A DNA stretch of 64,000 nt from Peltaster fructicola (lineage: Eukaryota > Ascomycota > Dothideomycetes), in assembly GCA_001592805.2 (NCBI GenBank), contig CP051139.1:434001-498000 (forward strand), read 5' to 3'. The position numbers and the translations under genes were made by a program. Positions 44,027 to 54,023 of the stretch are shown here, one piece after another. The notes below the pieces were generated by a model. That model was not told the DNA's origin, ran no database searches, and was given only the letters and a program-made list of their open reading frames with translations. Numbering within the stretch: position 1 is the stretch's first letter; every line of letters begins with the position of its first letter.

Positions 44027-45534
44027 TTATACCTTCAATTCAGCATCCTTCAAACCGGCAAGCTGCGATTTGTACTTCTCCAATGCAGGGTTGACCTTGA
44101 CGCTAACAACCTCGTCCACGATCTCAGGACATCTTCCAATGAACGTCGATGGGTCGATCAATTGGCTCAGTTCCGGCAAGATTGGCTCGAAGAAAGCGGT
44201 CTTCTTGATGCGCTCAAGCAGATCATTGTCCTTGCCCTCCTGCTTGACCTGAGCGCCAGCCTCGTGTGATAGTACACGAATCTCCTCGTGCGCATCCTGT
44301 CGAGAGATGCCCTTCTCCACGAGTGCCATGATGATGTTCTCTGTAGCCATGAATGGGAGCTCCTGCTCCACACGTCGCTTGATGACAGCCGGGTAGACGA
44401 CCAGACCAGAGGAAATGTTGTTGAGGAGCTGCAAGCAAGCATCTGCAGATAAGAAGCTCTGTGGCAGGGTGATGCGTCGAATGGCAGAATCATCAAGACT
44501 ACGTTCCAGCCATTGTGCACTGTATGTCTGCTCTGCTCCTCGTCCAAACATCATAAGACCACGACCCAGCGAGCATAGCCGCTCGCTTCGCATTGGGTTG
44601 CGCTTGTAGGCCATGGCAGACGATCCGATCTGGTCTTTCTCAAATGGCTCCTCCAGCTCCTTGAACATGGCAAGATGCCGAATGTCGCCACCGATGCGCT
44701 CACATGTTGCACCAAACGACGCCAGGGCATGAAGGACACCGACATCAATCTTGCGTGAATATGTCTGCGATGTGCTGATCTCAGCAGCCTTGAAGCCCGC
44801 CTTCTTCGTGACAAGCTGGTCCAACTGCTTCACCTTGCTGTGGTCGCCCTTGAAAATGGCCAAGAACGAGCCCTGTGTGCCAGTCGTACCCTTGACGCCG
44901 CGGAAGACCTTGAGGATGTTGTCTCGCACGTGTTCGAGCTCCTCGAGATCGTACAGCAAATCGGTGATCCAAAGACTGGCTCGCTTGCCCACTGTCACAA
45001 GCTGAGCCGGCTGGCCGTGAGTGTAGCCAAGACATGGCAGTGACTTGTACTCTGTGGCGAAGGCAGCAAGTCTCTGAATGACAGCAGCAAGTTTTGGTAG
45101 CAGCAGGTCGATAGCGTCACGTAGGAAGATCAGATCTGCGTTATCAGTGACATAGCAAGATGTGGCACCCCAATGGATGATGCCGGCAGCGTCTGGAGCG
45201 GCAACACCGTATGTGTGGACGTGAGCCATGACATCGTGTCGTCGACGCTTCTCTTCAACTGCTGCTGTTGCGAACTCGTCATCTTGGATCTGGACGTGCT
45301 GTTGCAGTTGTGAGATGGCTTTGTCGCTGATATCGAGGCCGAGCTCTTTCTCGGACTCGGCGAGGTAGACCCATAGCTGACGCCATGTGCTGAAGCGGTT
45401 GCGAGGCGAGAAGATGTACTGCATCTCCTGTGAGGAGTACCTCGAGTTGAGAGGGCTAGTTGATCGTTAGCTGGCACACTCACGGCTATTGTCAAATGGA
45501 GGGTATACTTCTGGTAGCTATCATTCGACGCCAT
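44027..45534 (-). CDS. ADE13: Adenylosuccinate lyase
   Basis: Exons complement(44027..45455, 45510..45534 with the donor GT at 45508), 484 aa; the first exon is 26 nt (45534..45509). The enzyme acts twice in purine synthesis, cleaving SAICAR and adenylosuccinate to release fumarate. The splice gives [20 protein letters not shown], matching the conserved YQxPLNSRY start. The family signature [15 protein letters not shown] lies near residues 287-300, and the active-site His is in YTHGQPAQ at about 155. [15 protein letters not shown] is the substrate loop. The intron is 53 bp with an AGCTAAC branch site. The conservation pattern is normal and no residue is missing. Confidence 0.96.
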
Positions 45535-45904
45535 GCTTACGTTCTGTCAAGTGAGTTCTCCAGTCTACTCGGATCTCTTGCAACAAGTGGATGGTCGTCC
45601 TGACGGAATGTTCTCGTGAAGCAGCAGGGAAATTTTTACAGCGCAGTCCGATTGCGGAAGCACACTTCATTGCAGTTTTGTACCTCACTATCTACCCTCT
45701 CTACGAGGACAACATGAAGGAGAAGTCGTCAGCCAATGCTTGTCAGCCTGTCTAGAATGCATAACAATATCACGCTCAGGTGTAATGAAGGACTAACGTA
45801 GACCACTACCTGAGCGAGTGCATCACCTACTATGCCTCCCCGCTCCAATGCCCCGCCGACATCATATGTTGTCTCATACTCAACGCTGACCACCTCCCAC
45901 CACC
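45535..45904. promoter_or_regulatory. Divergent promoter (adenylosuccinate lyase / cupin)
   Basis: The 370 bp between divergent start codons contain no gene. The cupin ATG sits in a good context (CCACCATGG). No motif is assigned. Confidence 0.5.
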
Positions 45905-46414
45905 ATGGCCTCAGCACCACACTCCCATGAGGAAGAGCCTCCAGCTGTCCCTGAGGATGGCTGGAAGAGCGAGGGTGTTCGTGTCATACCAGCAGACTCC
46001 CTCGACAGCAACACAGCTCAGACTCCAGGCATGAACCGTGCTGCAGCTATCAACTTCGCACGAGTCGGCGCAAAGAAGATCTGGGCCGGCACAGTACATA
46101 TCCATCCCGACGCGAAGACCGGTGCGCATCACCACGGCCACCTGGAGTCTGTCATATACATTGTCAAAGGCCGTGCTCGCATGCGTTGGGGTGAGAAGCT
46201 TGAGTTCACTGCAGAAGCAGGTCCGGGCGACTTCATATACGTGCCGCCGTATGTGCCGCATCAAGAGATCAACGCCATGAAGGATGAGACCCTCGAATGC
46301 GTGCTGATGAGAAGTGATAGCGAGGCGGTGGCTATCAATCTTCCAGATGTCGAGCCGGTCGAGAAGCCTGAAGAGGTGAAGTGGATTGATCCTACGCACC
46401 CGACTGGTGGCTGA
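45905..46414 (+). CDS. Single-domain cupin protein
   Basis: Single exon, 169 aa. This is a small beta-barrel metal-binding protein of the RmlC-like cupin superfamily. Cupin motif 1 is KTGAHHHGHLESVIYIVKG with three possible His ligands and the Glu. Motif 2 is PGDFIYVPPYVPHQEIN with the second-motif His. An AxxNFARxGAKKIWAG stretch precedes the barrel. Such proteins range from epimerases to dioxygenases and sensors; nothing in the neighbourhood narrows the role. The stop is 5 bp from the stop of the convergent phosphatase gene, so the transcripts must overlap. Confidence 0.88.
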   Translation: MASAPHSHEEEPPAVPEDGWKSEGVRVIPADSLDSNTAQTPGMNRAAAINFARVGAKKIWAGTVHIHPDAKTGAHHHGHLESVIYIVKGRARMRWGEKLEFTAEAGPGDFIYVPPYVPHQEINAMKDETLECVLMRSDSEAVAINLPDVEPVEKPEEVKWIDPTHPTGG

Positions 46415-46419
46415 GACTC

Positions 46420-47694
46420 TCATCCTGTGATCAAGAAGCGAGAGGTGAGGACGATGCCGGCGATACCAACGACAGCCGCGACGAGTGTGGTCCTGCCTTC
46501 GGTCGTAAGAGTGAGGTAAGCGGCTATGCCCACAAGTATCTCTAATCGTCTTGCTGATGCTCGTCTAGTTTTCCACGACTTGTCGATGCTAAATGGCGGT
46601 CGATATACAGAATGCGCCAGCTTCTTTATAGGCAGAGTCAATGAGAGCGCCACTGGCCGATGGTCACTCGTAGGTTGTATCGGCAACGTCGTGTACGAGT
46701 GTATTTCAGGCTTTGCATCGGACAGGAAGAGAATCCTGTCGCACCACGACGGGATTCTGTGTGAAGCCCATAATGTAGCCTCTGCAGATGCTGGTTGTTT
46801 TACAAGCTCCAATGCTTGCTTCTGCGCTTGTGAAGAGTACTTGTATGATGGAGGGAATGTCACGTCGGCCTCGTCCATGAGATGTAGAGTCTTTCCTGCA
46901 TTCCGCTCTCGTGTCAGCTGGTCTTGCTTGAGCATACTCGCGAAGTCATCAGTATGCGGAGCCGCCCAAGTCTTGTGGTCGTCCTGCTGTGGCTTCACAT
47001 CTGATGTACGGTAATTGAGATCTCCACCAAAGAACAGTGAATTCAAAGGTGAAAACATGCCCTGCTCATGGCTGCCCGATTGCTCGCTGTCGTCCTTGCC
47101 CAGTAACGGCTCGTCCTCAGAAGATCTTCGCTGTTGCGTTGCTTCGGAGGTGAAGACAAGTCGTTCACATATCGATCGCCAGTCCTCGTTTCGCCTCTCC
47201 CACGCACTCTCCATAGGCGCCAGGTGCGCTGCAACGAACGTGAACGGTACCACGTCCTCAGCATGCTCGTCCTCGATCCAGAGTCGTACACCGACGGCAC
47301 CCTTGTTTCCCATCTCCCACAACCCAACGCCGACACCTGCAGTATCCACTCTTGTCAGACGGATTTGAACGTCTTTTCTAGCAAACAGCATAACTGCCGT
47401 CATGCCCACGTTGCGAGTCTGCAGGAGCCGAAAGTCTTCGGCGACGGCTACGCCATAGTCAGTCTTCAGCGCTGTCGTCACTGCTGTCTCTAATCGACTC
47501 GTGTAGCGTGTCATCATCGATGCGCTCAGAAAGCTATAGGCGATTGGCGCGACTTCCTGCAGGCAGAGGACAATGATATCTGGCGAGACATCACGCGGTT
47601 TGAGGCCGTCGAAGAGATGCGCGGCGAAAAAATCGGTGTTGATGGGTTCGCGACCACAATTGAAGGTTATAATGTACGTATTGAGGTCCAACAT
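46420..47694 (-). CDS. Inositol-polyphosphate 5-phosphatase-like protein with C-terminal membrane anchor
   Basis: Single exon, 424 aa from the ATG at 47694 (the open frame extends 15 codons further but only to a TTG). The endonuclease/exonuclease/phosphatase fold starts LNTYIITFNCGREPIN. IPPc motifs follow: VLCLQEVAP, NVGMTAVMLFAR, MGNKGAVGVRL, FTFVAAHLAPMES, FFGGDLNYR, FPPSYKYS, WCDRILFL and SDHRPVALSL. The last 50 residues hold two short hydrophobic stretches (LEILVGIAAYLTLTT and TTLVAAVVGIAGIVLTSRF) after a basic stretch, so the enzyme is probably tail-anchored in an internal membrane. Its substrate is presumably a phosphoinositide or inositol phosphate, not decided by sequence. Confidence 0.9.
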   Translation of the reverse strand: MLDLNTYIITFNCGREPINTDFFAAHLFDGLKPRDVSPDIIVLCLQEVAPIAYSFLSASMMTRYTSRLETAVTTALKTDYGVAVAEDFRLLQTRNVGMTAVMLFARKDVQIRLTRVDTAGVGVGLWEMGNKGAVGVRLWIEDEHAEDVVPFTFVAAHLAPMESAWERRNEDWRSICERLVFTSEATQQRRSSEDEPLLGKDDSEQSGSHEQGMFSPLNSLFFGGDLNYRTSDVKPQQDDHKTWAAPHTDDFASMLKQDQLTRERNAGKTLHLMDEADVTFPPSYKYSSQAQKQALELVKQPASAEATLWASHRIPSWCDRILFLSDAKPEIHSYTTLPIQPTSDHRPVALSLTLPIKKLAHSVYRPPFSIDKSWKTRRASARRLEILVGIAAYLTLTTEGRTTLVAAVVGIAGIVLTSRFLITG

Positions 47695-47853
47695 GGCTGC
47701 TATGGTGTACAGAAGTGTTGGTGACAGAAAGTCCTCCAAGTTTGATGTGTGAATTCATGAATGCTTCAGCACGACGTCATCGCTCGCGTGCTACAATGGC
47801 CAGGCTGCTGCGATCGCAACTTTTTCGCTGCCCATCTCATCTGCAAGATTGTA

Positions 47854-49149
47854 TCAATTGCCCAGCAATGCGCTGATGCGCTCTTCGTCGACGCCCAAGC
47901 TGCCAGCACCGAAGATTGCTTCATCCAGGTCTTCCGCTTTCTGATGAGACATCTTGCGGCGCTTGAGTCGTGGGTCCTCAGTAGGACGGGATACTTCACC
48001 CGAAGCTGAACGCGTCTGGCCAAGAGGTCCCAGGGGAGGCTCTGTGCTTGGCGAAGGCTCGTTGAAGTTGGTGGGTTGCTCTTGAATGTTGTCTGCGCCT
48101 GTCGGCCCTGAAAGCAGCTGCTCGTCCACGTTGGCATCACCAATTATAGCCGTATCTACTCCTTCATCTGCTTGTGGTGGAGGTGTGAATGCCTCGACAT
48201 CTGGTGGAGGTGGTGTGAAAGATTCTGGCTCTGGCCTTGCTGGGTCGGCCGTCTCCATATCTTCGGCAGGCGCAATAGCATCTTGTGTTGACAGGCCTTG
48301 CATGATATGGTCCTCAACTTCCTTCTTCTTTGTCTCGACATCGCCTCGTCTCGATGTGATATCTGCTGCTTGTTGTTCGTCCGTGATCAGCTTGGCCCTG
48401 TGCTTCTCGAGTAGCTTTTCCAGACCAGCCACAATGTCCTCCCTTGCCTTGATGCATCCTTCCACAGCACTCTGAGCTGAAGCCAGACTCTTCAACAGCG
48501 TATTTAAGCGTGCAGCATGTACAGGCGGTGTTGGCACTGCTGCTCCAGCATCCATCATCTTGCTGTACTCTGCTTCGGCACCTGGCACTGCAGTCTGGAT
48601 GGCCACCTCTGCACGACTCACGGCGGTAAGTGCTTGAGAGACGTCCTCCAGCTCAGGAGCAACAGATCCACCACTTCCGCCAAAGAGGCTGCCACCAAGC
48701 TTTCCTTTGCTTCCAATGCCATTCGATCCTCCGCCGCCTCCTCTTAACCGATCGATCTCCTCCACCCTCTTCTCAATGCTCGTTTGTGTGCCTTGCTCGA
48801 AGATATTACGCTGCCTCCAGACGTCCACAACACGCTTCAGCTTTTGTTGCACTTCCATACTGGCGCCCTTGTATGCGATGGCTGTGGCATCGGAGATGAT
48901 GGGCTCGAATGCGAGTAAGAAATCTGTCTTGCCGCGAGCTCGAGATTGCTGGACCACCTCGTTGGCCAGGTAAATCAAATTCAGGCGCTTCAGTGTGGGC
49001 GCATCTTGGAGCCGTGTGAGCCAGAGCTGAGCTGTGCGGGAAGCATGACGGCGCCAGAACATTATCCATTGCGCGACTGCGACGATGCTGTCCTGGCTCT
49101 CATTGAGCGATGAAAGCTTGTCCGTGACTGCGTTGTCGTTATAGGCCAT
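47854..49149 (-). CDS. RTT103: RNA polymerase II CTD-interacting domain protein (Rtt103/RPRD type)
   Basis: Single exon, 431 aa from the ATG at 49149. Residues 1-135 form a CID: KLSSLNESQDSIVAVAQWIM, ARTAQLWLTRLQD-like SRTAQLWLTRL, LNLIYLANEVVQQSR and WRQRNIFEQ. These bind Ser2-phosphorylated CTD during termination. A Gly-rich linker, a long coiled coil (about residues 165-285) and a Pro/Glu-rich acidic tail follow. A basic stretch DPRLKRRKMSHQKAEDLDEA near the C-terminus looks like a nuclear signal. Rtt103 recruits the Rat1 exonuclease in yeast. The domain order fits Rtt103 better than Pcf11 or Nrd1, as no zinc finger or RRM is present. Confidence 0.88.
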   Translation of the reverse strand: MAYNDNAVTDKLSSLNESQDSIVAVAQWIMFWRRHASRTAQLWLTRLQDAPTLKRLNLIYLANEVVQQSRARGKTDFLLAFEPIISDATAIAYKGASMEVQQKLKRVVDVWRQRNIFEQGTQTSIEKRVEEIDRLRGGGGGSNGIGSKGKLGGSLFGGSGGSVAPELEDVSQALTAVSRAEVAIQTAVPGAEAEYSKMMDAGAAVPTPPVHAARLNTLLKSLASAQSAVEGCIKAREDIVAGLEKLLEKHRAKLITDEQQAADITSRRGDVETKKKEVEDHIMQGLSTQDAIAPAEDMETADPARPEPESFTPPPPDVEAFTPPPQADEGVDTAIIGDANVDEQLLSGPTGADNIQEQPTNFNEPSPSTEPPLGPLGQTRSASGEVSRPTEDPRLKRRKMSHQKAEDLDEAIFGAGSLGVDEERISALLGN

Positions 49150-50190
49150 CGTCAAGTGCTTTTGATGACTTTTGTGTGGATATCAGAGTGAAGATCGACA
49201 GGTGTAAAGGGACAGCAAGTGATTGCGCCTGTCTTCGGCGTTGCGAACGAGATACAAAGGTATCTGTTCGAGTGTGTGCGTAGGTGTGGGAGGTACAGAA
49301 GCGCAAATTGTGGCGCGTGCTCAAAGCTATGCACAGCCTCTGGTTCAACCTCAAGCCACACCATCTCTTTCACTCAGGTCAACCTGATGTTGTCACTCCC
49401 GCAAGTCATTTGTACCCGCTGAGAATCTCCGATCGTCCTTCGCCGATTGTACACAATAAGCAGTGGAGCTCCAACCAGTACCACAACATTGGCCGAGCAT
49501 GCGCACTACTTTAAGCGTACAACCCAGCGTACAACCACCGGAGACATCGCGTACGGCACTCTCCATGATCTCTTTGCCAAGCTCTGTGGCGAGGTCTCCG
49601 ACGGGTCCCTGCTCCAGAACCGGGCACGTATTGACTTGAGGACTTGGCGAGCGCGAGCTGCAGAGCCTACTTTACAGAGGGGTCTTGCTATGCAGGCCAT
49701 CGTGCAGTAGAGCATTACCAGAAGCCTGGCAGCACTGCGGAAGGCTCCCCCAAGTAACCCTGCTGTGCTTGTAGGATGGTCACGATAACCGCTGTCCACT
49801 GCGGAGCTCATGCGCTGTGCATGCAAGAGAACCACCAGCCTATGTCTGCTTGGATCGCATCGCAATTCTGATCCTTCCAGGGTGGCACAGCAAGGTGACA
49901 GGGTTATTTACGCAATGATATCAAGGTATGTGGCGAACATGTCTTAAGTACAACCTGACGTCGCGAAGTCGGAGATAGCCACTGCCCAGAGGCTATATCT
50001 GATTGAAATATAGACACAGCTCAGACGGGTCTTCTCCGGACGCATTGAAGCTGGAACAAAACCATCCGGTACAAGACAAGAGAGCATTATCTGTAAGAAT
50101 GAGATTTCTGCAAGACATGAGTCTCTAGACTGACGACATGACTCTACAGTGCTGGAAGCAGCAAGTAGCAGCAAGAGCAGCAGCGTAACG
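49150..50190. other. Intergenic region at the left edge of the accessory stretch
   Basis: About 1 kb lacks a supported gene. A plus-strand frame ending at 49710 (about 95 codons, no ATG) reads protein-like (HYFKRTTQRTTTGDIAYGTL...) but has no start and no family. A minus-strand frame at 49506-49865 covers the same bases. The rest is featureless. Confidence 0.4.
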
Positions 50191-50344
50191 AGTATCAACC
50201 AACACCAGCCAGCGTCAGCCAGCATCAGCCAACATCATCTGGCATCATCTGGCATCATCTGGCATCATCCAGCAACATCCAGCAACATCCAGCAACATCC
50301 AGCATCATCCAGCATCATCCAGCATCAGCCAGCAACAGCGAGCA
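50191..50344 (+). repeat. 10-bp tandem repeat ending at a start codon
   Basis: About 15-16 units with period exactly 10 bp, consensus AGCAWCATCC with AGCATCAGCC and GGCATCATCT variants, run from about 50191. The last degenerate unit (AGCAATGTGC) contains the ATG of the next gene at 50345. The period is not a multiple of three and the plus strand of the array has no ATG, so it is a leader or promoter repeat, not a coding one. Confidence 0.9.
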
Positions 50345-51050
50345 ATGTGCTACGTACAACTCTGGCAATGGTCAGACTGCGGACACCGTTGGCAGGGCCA
50401 CCTGCTATGCGACAAGGCGATCGACTGTGGTAGCATCAACTATTGCGAGAATGCACACTCGGTACGCCTGCCAATACAAGTACCTTCCGCAGCGATGATG
50501 AAGCTCCCACATCCAGCTCTCTGTCCCGACCTTGCGAAACATCCATTGGCATCTGGTGAGCAATTGATAGAGCGCATCGCTCCTCGAAACCTACCAATCG
50601 GTGTTAGCATCACCAAAACTTACTGAAGAACGGAAGAAGATGGAACCCTTTCTCGGTCTATTCAGCCCACGGGCAGCAAGCAAGTCTTACATTACTCTGC
50701 TGTCCTCACTCATTGCTTCTGGACATGTGCTTGGAGGCTTCGAACCGAGCCGACGAGTGCGAAAAAACCATCACACTGACGAACTGATCCAATATCTAGC
50801 GACCCATGATAGTTACAGAAATCTGTATATCAGATCATCCCACGCGAATGGAGAGCTTCGGCATCTTGCGTATCCGCTTCCTGCTCGATACGAAGATCGT
50901 GCATTCGTGCCTCTTGCGAGGTTAGACCTCGAAATATGTGGTCCAGAAGCACCAGGACCATCTTACGTCAAGCGTGGCACCGCGTCTCAACACGCAAGAG
51001 GTGCAATGTCGATACCGTTGTGTGATGCAGGCCAACACGCCATCAAGTGA
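50345..51050 (+). CDS. Unknown protein with Cys/His-rich N-terminus
   Basis: Exons 50345..50555 and 50608..51050, 217 aa; the 52-bp intron starts GTGAGC. The N-terminus MCYVQLWQWSDCGHRWQGHL, with further Cys at 22, 28 and 34, resembles the short Cys/His-rich start (MCY..CGH) common in unnamed fungal proteins, possibly a metal-binding knot. The second exon is helical then basic (EPSRRVRKNHHTDELIQYLA). No signal peptide or membrane segment is present. The stop is TGA inside ATCAA|GTGAGG, which also looks like a splice donor; an acceptor at 51132 (CTTCAAG) would allow a further in-frame exon, so the C-terminus is uncertain. The gene starts directly at the end of the 10-bp repeat. I do not recognise a function. 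Confidence 0.6.
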
Positions 51051-54023
51051 GGTCCATGCCAAGACACGCATGAGGTAAACACTCCTCGCTCCTGGTTCGG
51101 TGAAGTCTCTGCTTCAAGCCATCATGTCTTGGTCGTGTATCCGCATCGACGAACTCGATGCATTAGTTTGGCACCGGCGATAACTTCGACACACACACGA
51201 ATGCTGCCATCACGCCTTTCATTCGTCATGGCTCGCCACTCTCGAGATCAATGACAAGAATGTTACGCTCTGCCGACGGCACACGGTGTTAGAGGCCTGA
51301 TCAGCCGACTATGGCTGGTTCGCTGTGCAGATACTGTCACTCACGATCAGACTAGGATCATAACTTCGCCCTTCTCAAGGATTGACGGACTGAATTGCTG
51401 GTCGTCGGGCCCAGCTCCATAAACGTACTTGATGCCCGAATGCTCCGCGCACTATTATCTGCACCGCTGCCCACTCAGGTGTCTGATACTCTTCTTCCGC
51501 TGAGCATCTCGCTAATGACTGCAGGAGAATTCGATTGAGTAGGTATACTCCGCGATCAGGACACAAGCAGGTGATCTTTGACGACAGGTCACTTGTAGGA
51601 AGAGTGCGGTGGCACTGCAGATGTTTCTGACAACAACTTGCTAATCAATCGGCAAGGCCTATACCCAACCAGATGACGCACCTTTCGTCAGAGGTAGCGT
51701 ACACCCATCCATACCACTCTTCGCACGCGCACACACGCACACAACAATGCTACAACTTGTGAACCACCGCATGTCTCTTCGAGCTCTGGGCAGCGCGCCT
51801 GGAGCAACCGATTAGCGAGCCCTCGAACTGACGTGTCGCCGAATGGTGGCCGAACGCTACGAGCCGTGCAGAAGGCTTCTGCTGAAAGCTTCTCCACTAC
51901 CGAGACACCCAGGCCGCAGAAGTCTGTTCAGCGAAGGATCCTGACCAACGATATCCTGAAGCATATGGCTAATAAATGCTCCGCTCGATGCTGTGTGATG
52001 CTGGTCGCAGGACGACAACCGACGACGCTCAAGGGATTGTGCAACTCTGCGGCTACAGCCTCATTGATGTTGCTCCCAACTACTTAGTGCTCAAGCTCTG
52101 TCAAGTCCTTCGTCTAGAGCCAAACTCTTGCATGGAATTGCGAAGTAAGGAGATCGCAGGGTGGGTGTCCCGAACTGCGTGTCTGGCGGTAAATCAGACT
52201 ACAAAGCAGCAACACACCACACAGTGACTTTTCAACAAGGATTCATGATCCACTGTGCAATTTCCAACACCCGCATTCAGGGTTGATCGTGCTGGCGCCC
52301 ACACCGCATGAATCGGCACTCTATGCTTCGGCAACTCACATTGCTCTTTCGTGTCGATATCATGACGCCAGCGAAGCACGGAAAGCAAGATTCAGAACTA
52401 AACAGGTGCAAGATATGCTTTTCCCACGATATCCTCGAACGCTAGACATGGTGCTGTCAATGGTATACAGCATCGAGCTTATTCCCGCGCCCTTGTCGTT
52501 CGATGAGGTGAGTATCGACCAATCTCGCTGCTACAACCCAGCATTCCACAACCCCTGCCCGCAGCATTGTACTGGGAGTAAGCTGCACAATCGGGAGACC
52601 TGTACATGGTCGCCGGACAAGCCTCCGCAGATCAATGCGGGCGGCTGCCGATGCAGGATCACTACGTCGCTCTGTTCGCCTGGATGCGTCTAGCAACAAA
52701 GACCTCAGTCGTGCCACTCAGCTTGGTCTGATCGCCAGTGCAATTACATCTTGCCTCACAATCGCATGCCCATCGCTGCCCTTGTTCCGACTAGGTTGGA
52801 GCCGGAAAGGGGGCTGGAGAGTCATTGTCAAGGTGTGAGAACTCCAAAATCTGACCAAACACAATCGTGGCTGCTGCCGATCAATCTGCATGTCGCAGTG
52901 GTTGTTTTTGACTCTTTCGAGAACTGGTCGTGACTCCAACACTTCTAACCGAACATTAGCACGTACTGGACCATCTAGTATCGCGGGCACTAGCAGGAAA
53001 GACGAAGAGCACAACATAGACAATGAGCTCGGTATATCCTCGATGAGTAATCTCACACCGGGTGTCATCCATGACCGCCTAAGCCCTGACGCAGTCGTTA
53101 CCTGCCCTACTCCGGCGTGGAATGTCATGCCGCTTCCTAGACATCCATACAGTAAAGTTTGTCCGCCATGCATGATAGTGCCTACGCTACTGTCGACGCT
53201 GTATACCGAGCACCAACGGTCTGGAATTCGTTTGCAGTAATTTGCGTGGTGGAAGTCTCGTAATGAGTGTCTACATCTGCCCCTTGTCAGTCGACGACAT
53301 GGAACACCTGGTGGTTGCTGGCAATTCCGAGACCGATCACATGCATGAAACCTCCATACCCTTACACAAGCAGGCAGGGCTCGGCGCCCAGTCCGACGAA
53401 CGCGGTATAAGATACTCCTGACCTGAGCCACGCCCTGTCGAGCTACATGGGCTGATCGACACAGAAGTCAAGAGGTAACTTCGGTGAGACACCAGGTAAA
53501 GTTGGAGCGTCAGTGGTGGAGAGCCATCTTTGGTTCAGGCGTCGTGCAGAAATAAGGCCCAGCCTGGGCGACCTAATGAACTGACAAATGTATCCTTAAA
53601 AATACCACATTCGTCGTTCGGTGGTGATTGATGCCGCGAATGAGAGGAGGGATTGTCATCAACCTGCCATGTACATTTATCATTTGTCGCGCGCCAGTTC
53701 TGTGATTCGGACCATTTTCAGAGCTTCGCACTTTGGAGCATGCATAGAGAGAAAAGCCACTGCAGCCGATTCCTTGCACTTTCCAGTCAGTCAGTCCATT
53801 GTGACGCACAGCAGCATCTAGCTGGTACATGCCAACCGTGCAGATCGGTTTTGATCAAAGAATAATGATTCATAGCCGAGACATTCCAATTCACCACTCC
53901 AGTGCACCTTCTTCTCTTTTGAACGTCACCATTACTCAGTATCATGTCCCAGAGCGGATCTGGCACACGCGCCCACTCTTGATCACTGAACCCACCGGGC
54001 CAGAAAGGTGACATTGTGTACTG
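51051..54023. other. Gene-poor stretch with unassigned ORFs
   Basis: Nearly 3 kb has no recognisable gene. Open frames of protein-like composition occur at 51833-52087 (+), 51976-52227 (+), 52283-52693 (+, Cys-rich end GGCRCRITTSLCSPGC), 52890-53240 (+) and 52718-53431 (-, 237 codons). A 60-codon ORF at 53829-54011 lies just before the next gene. None has a family match I can name, and several overlap in different frames. I see no transposon proteins or terminal repeats. Confidence 0.4.

Noticed and set aside
52718-53431. 237-codon minus-strand ORF in the gene-poor stretch
   Set aside because: Its composition is heavy in Arg, Cys and His with no domain, and a plus-strand ORF at 52890-53240 covers part of it. 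Left unassigned.
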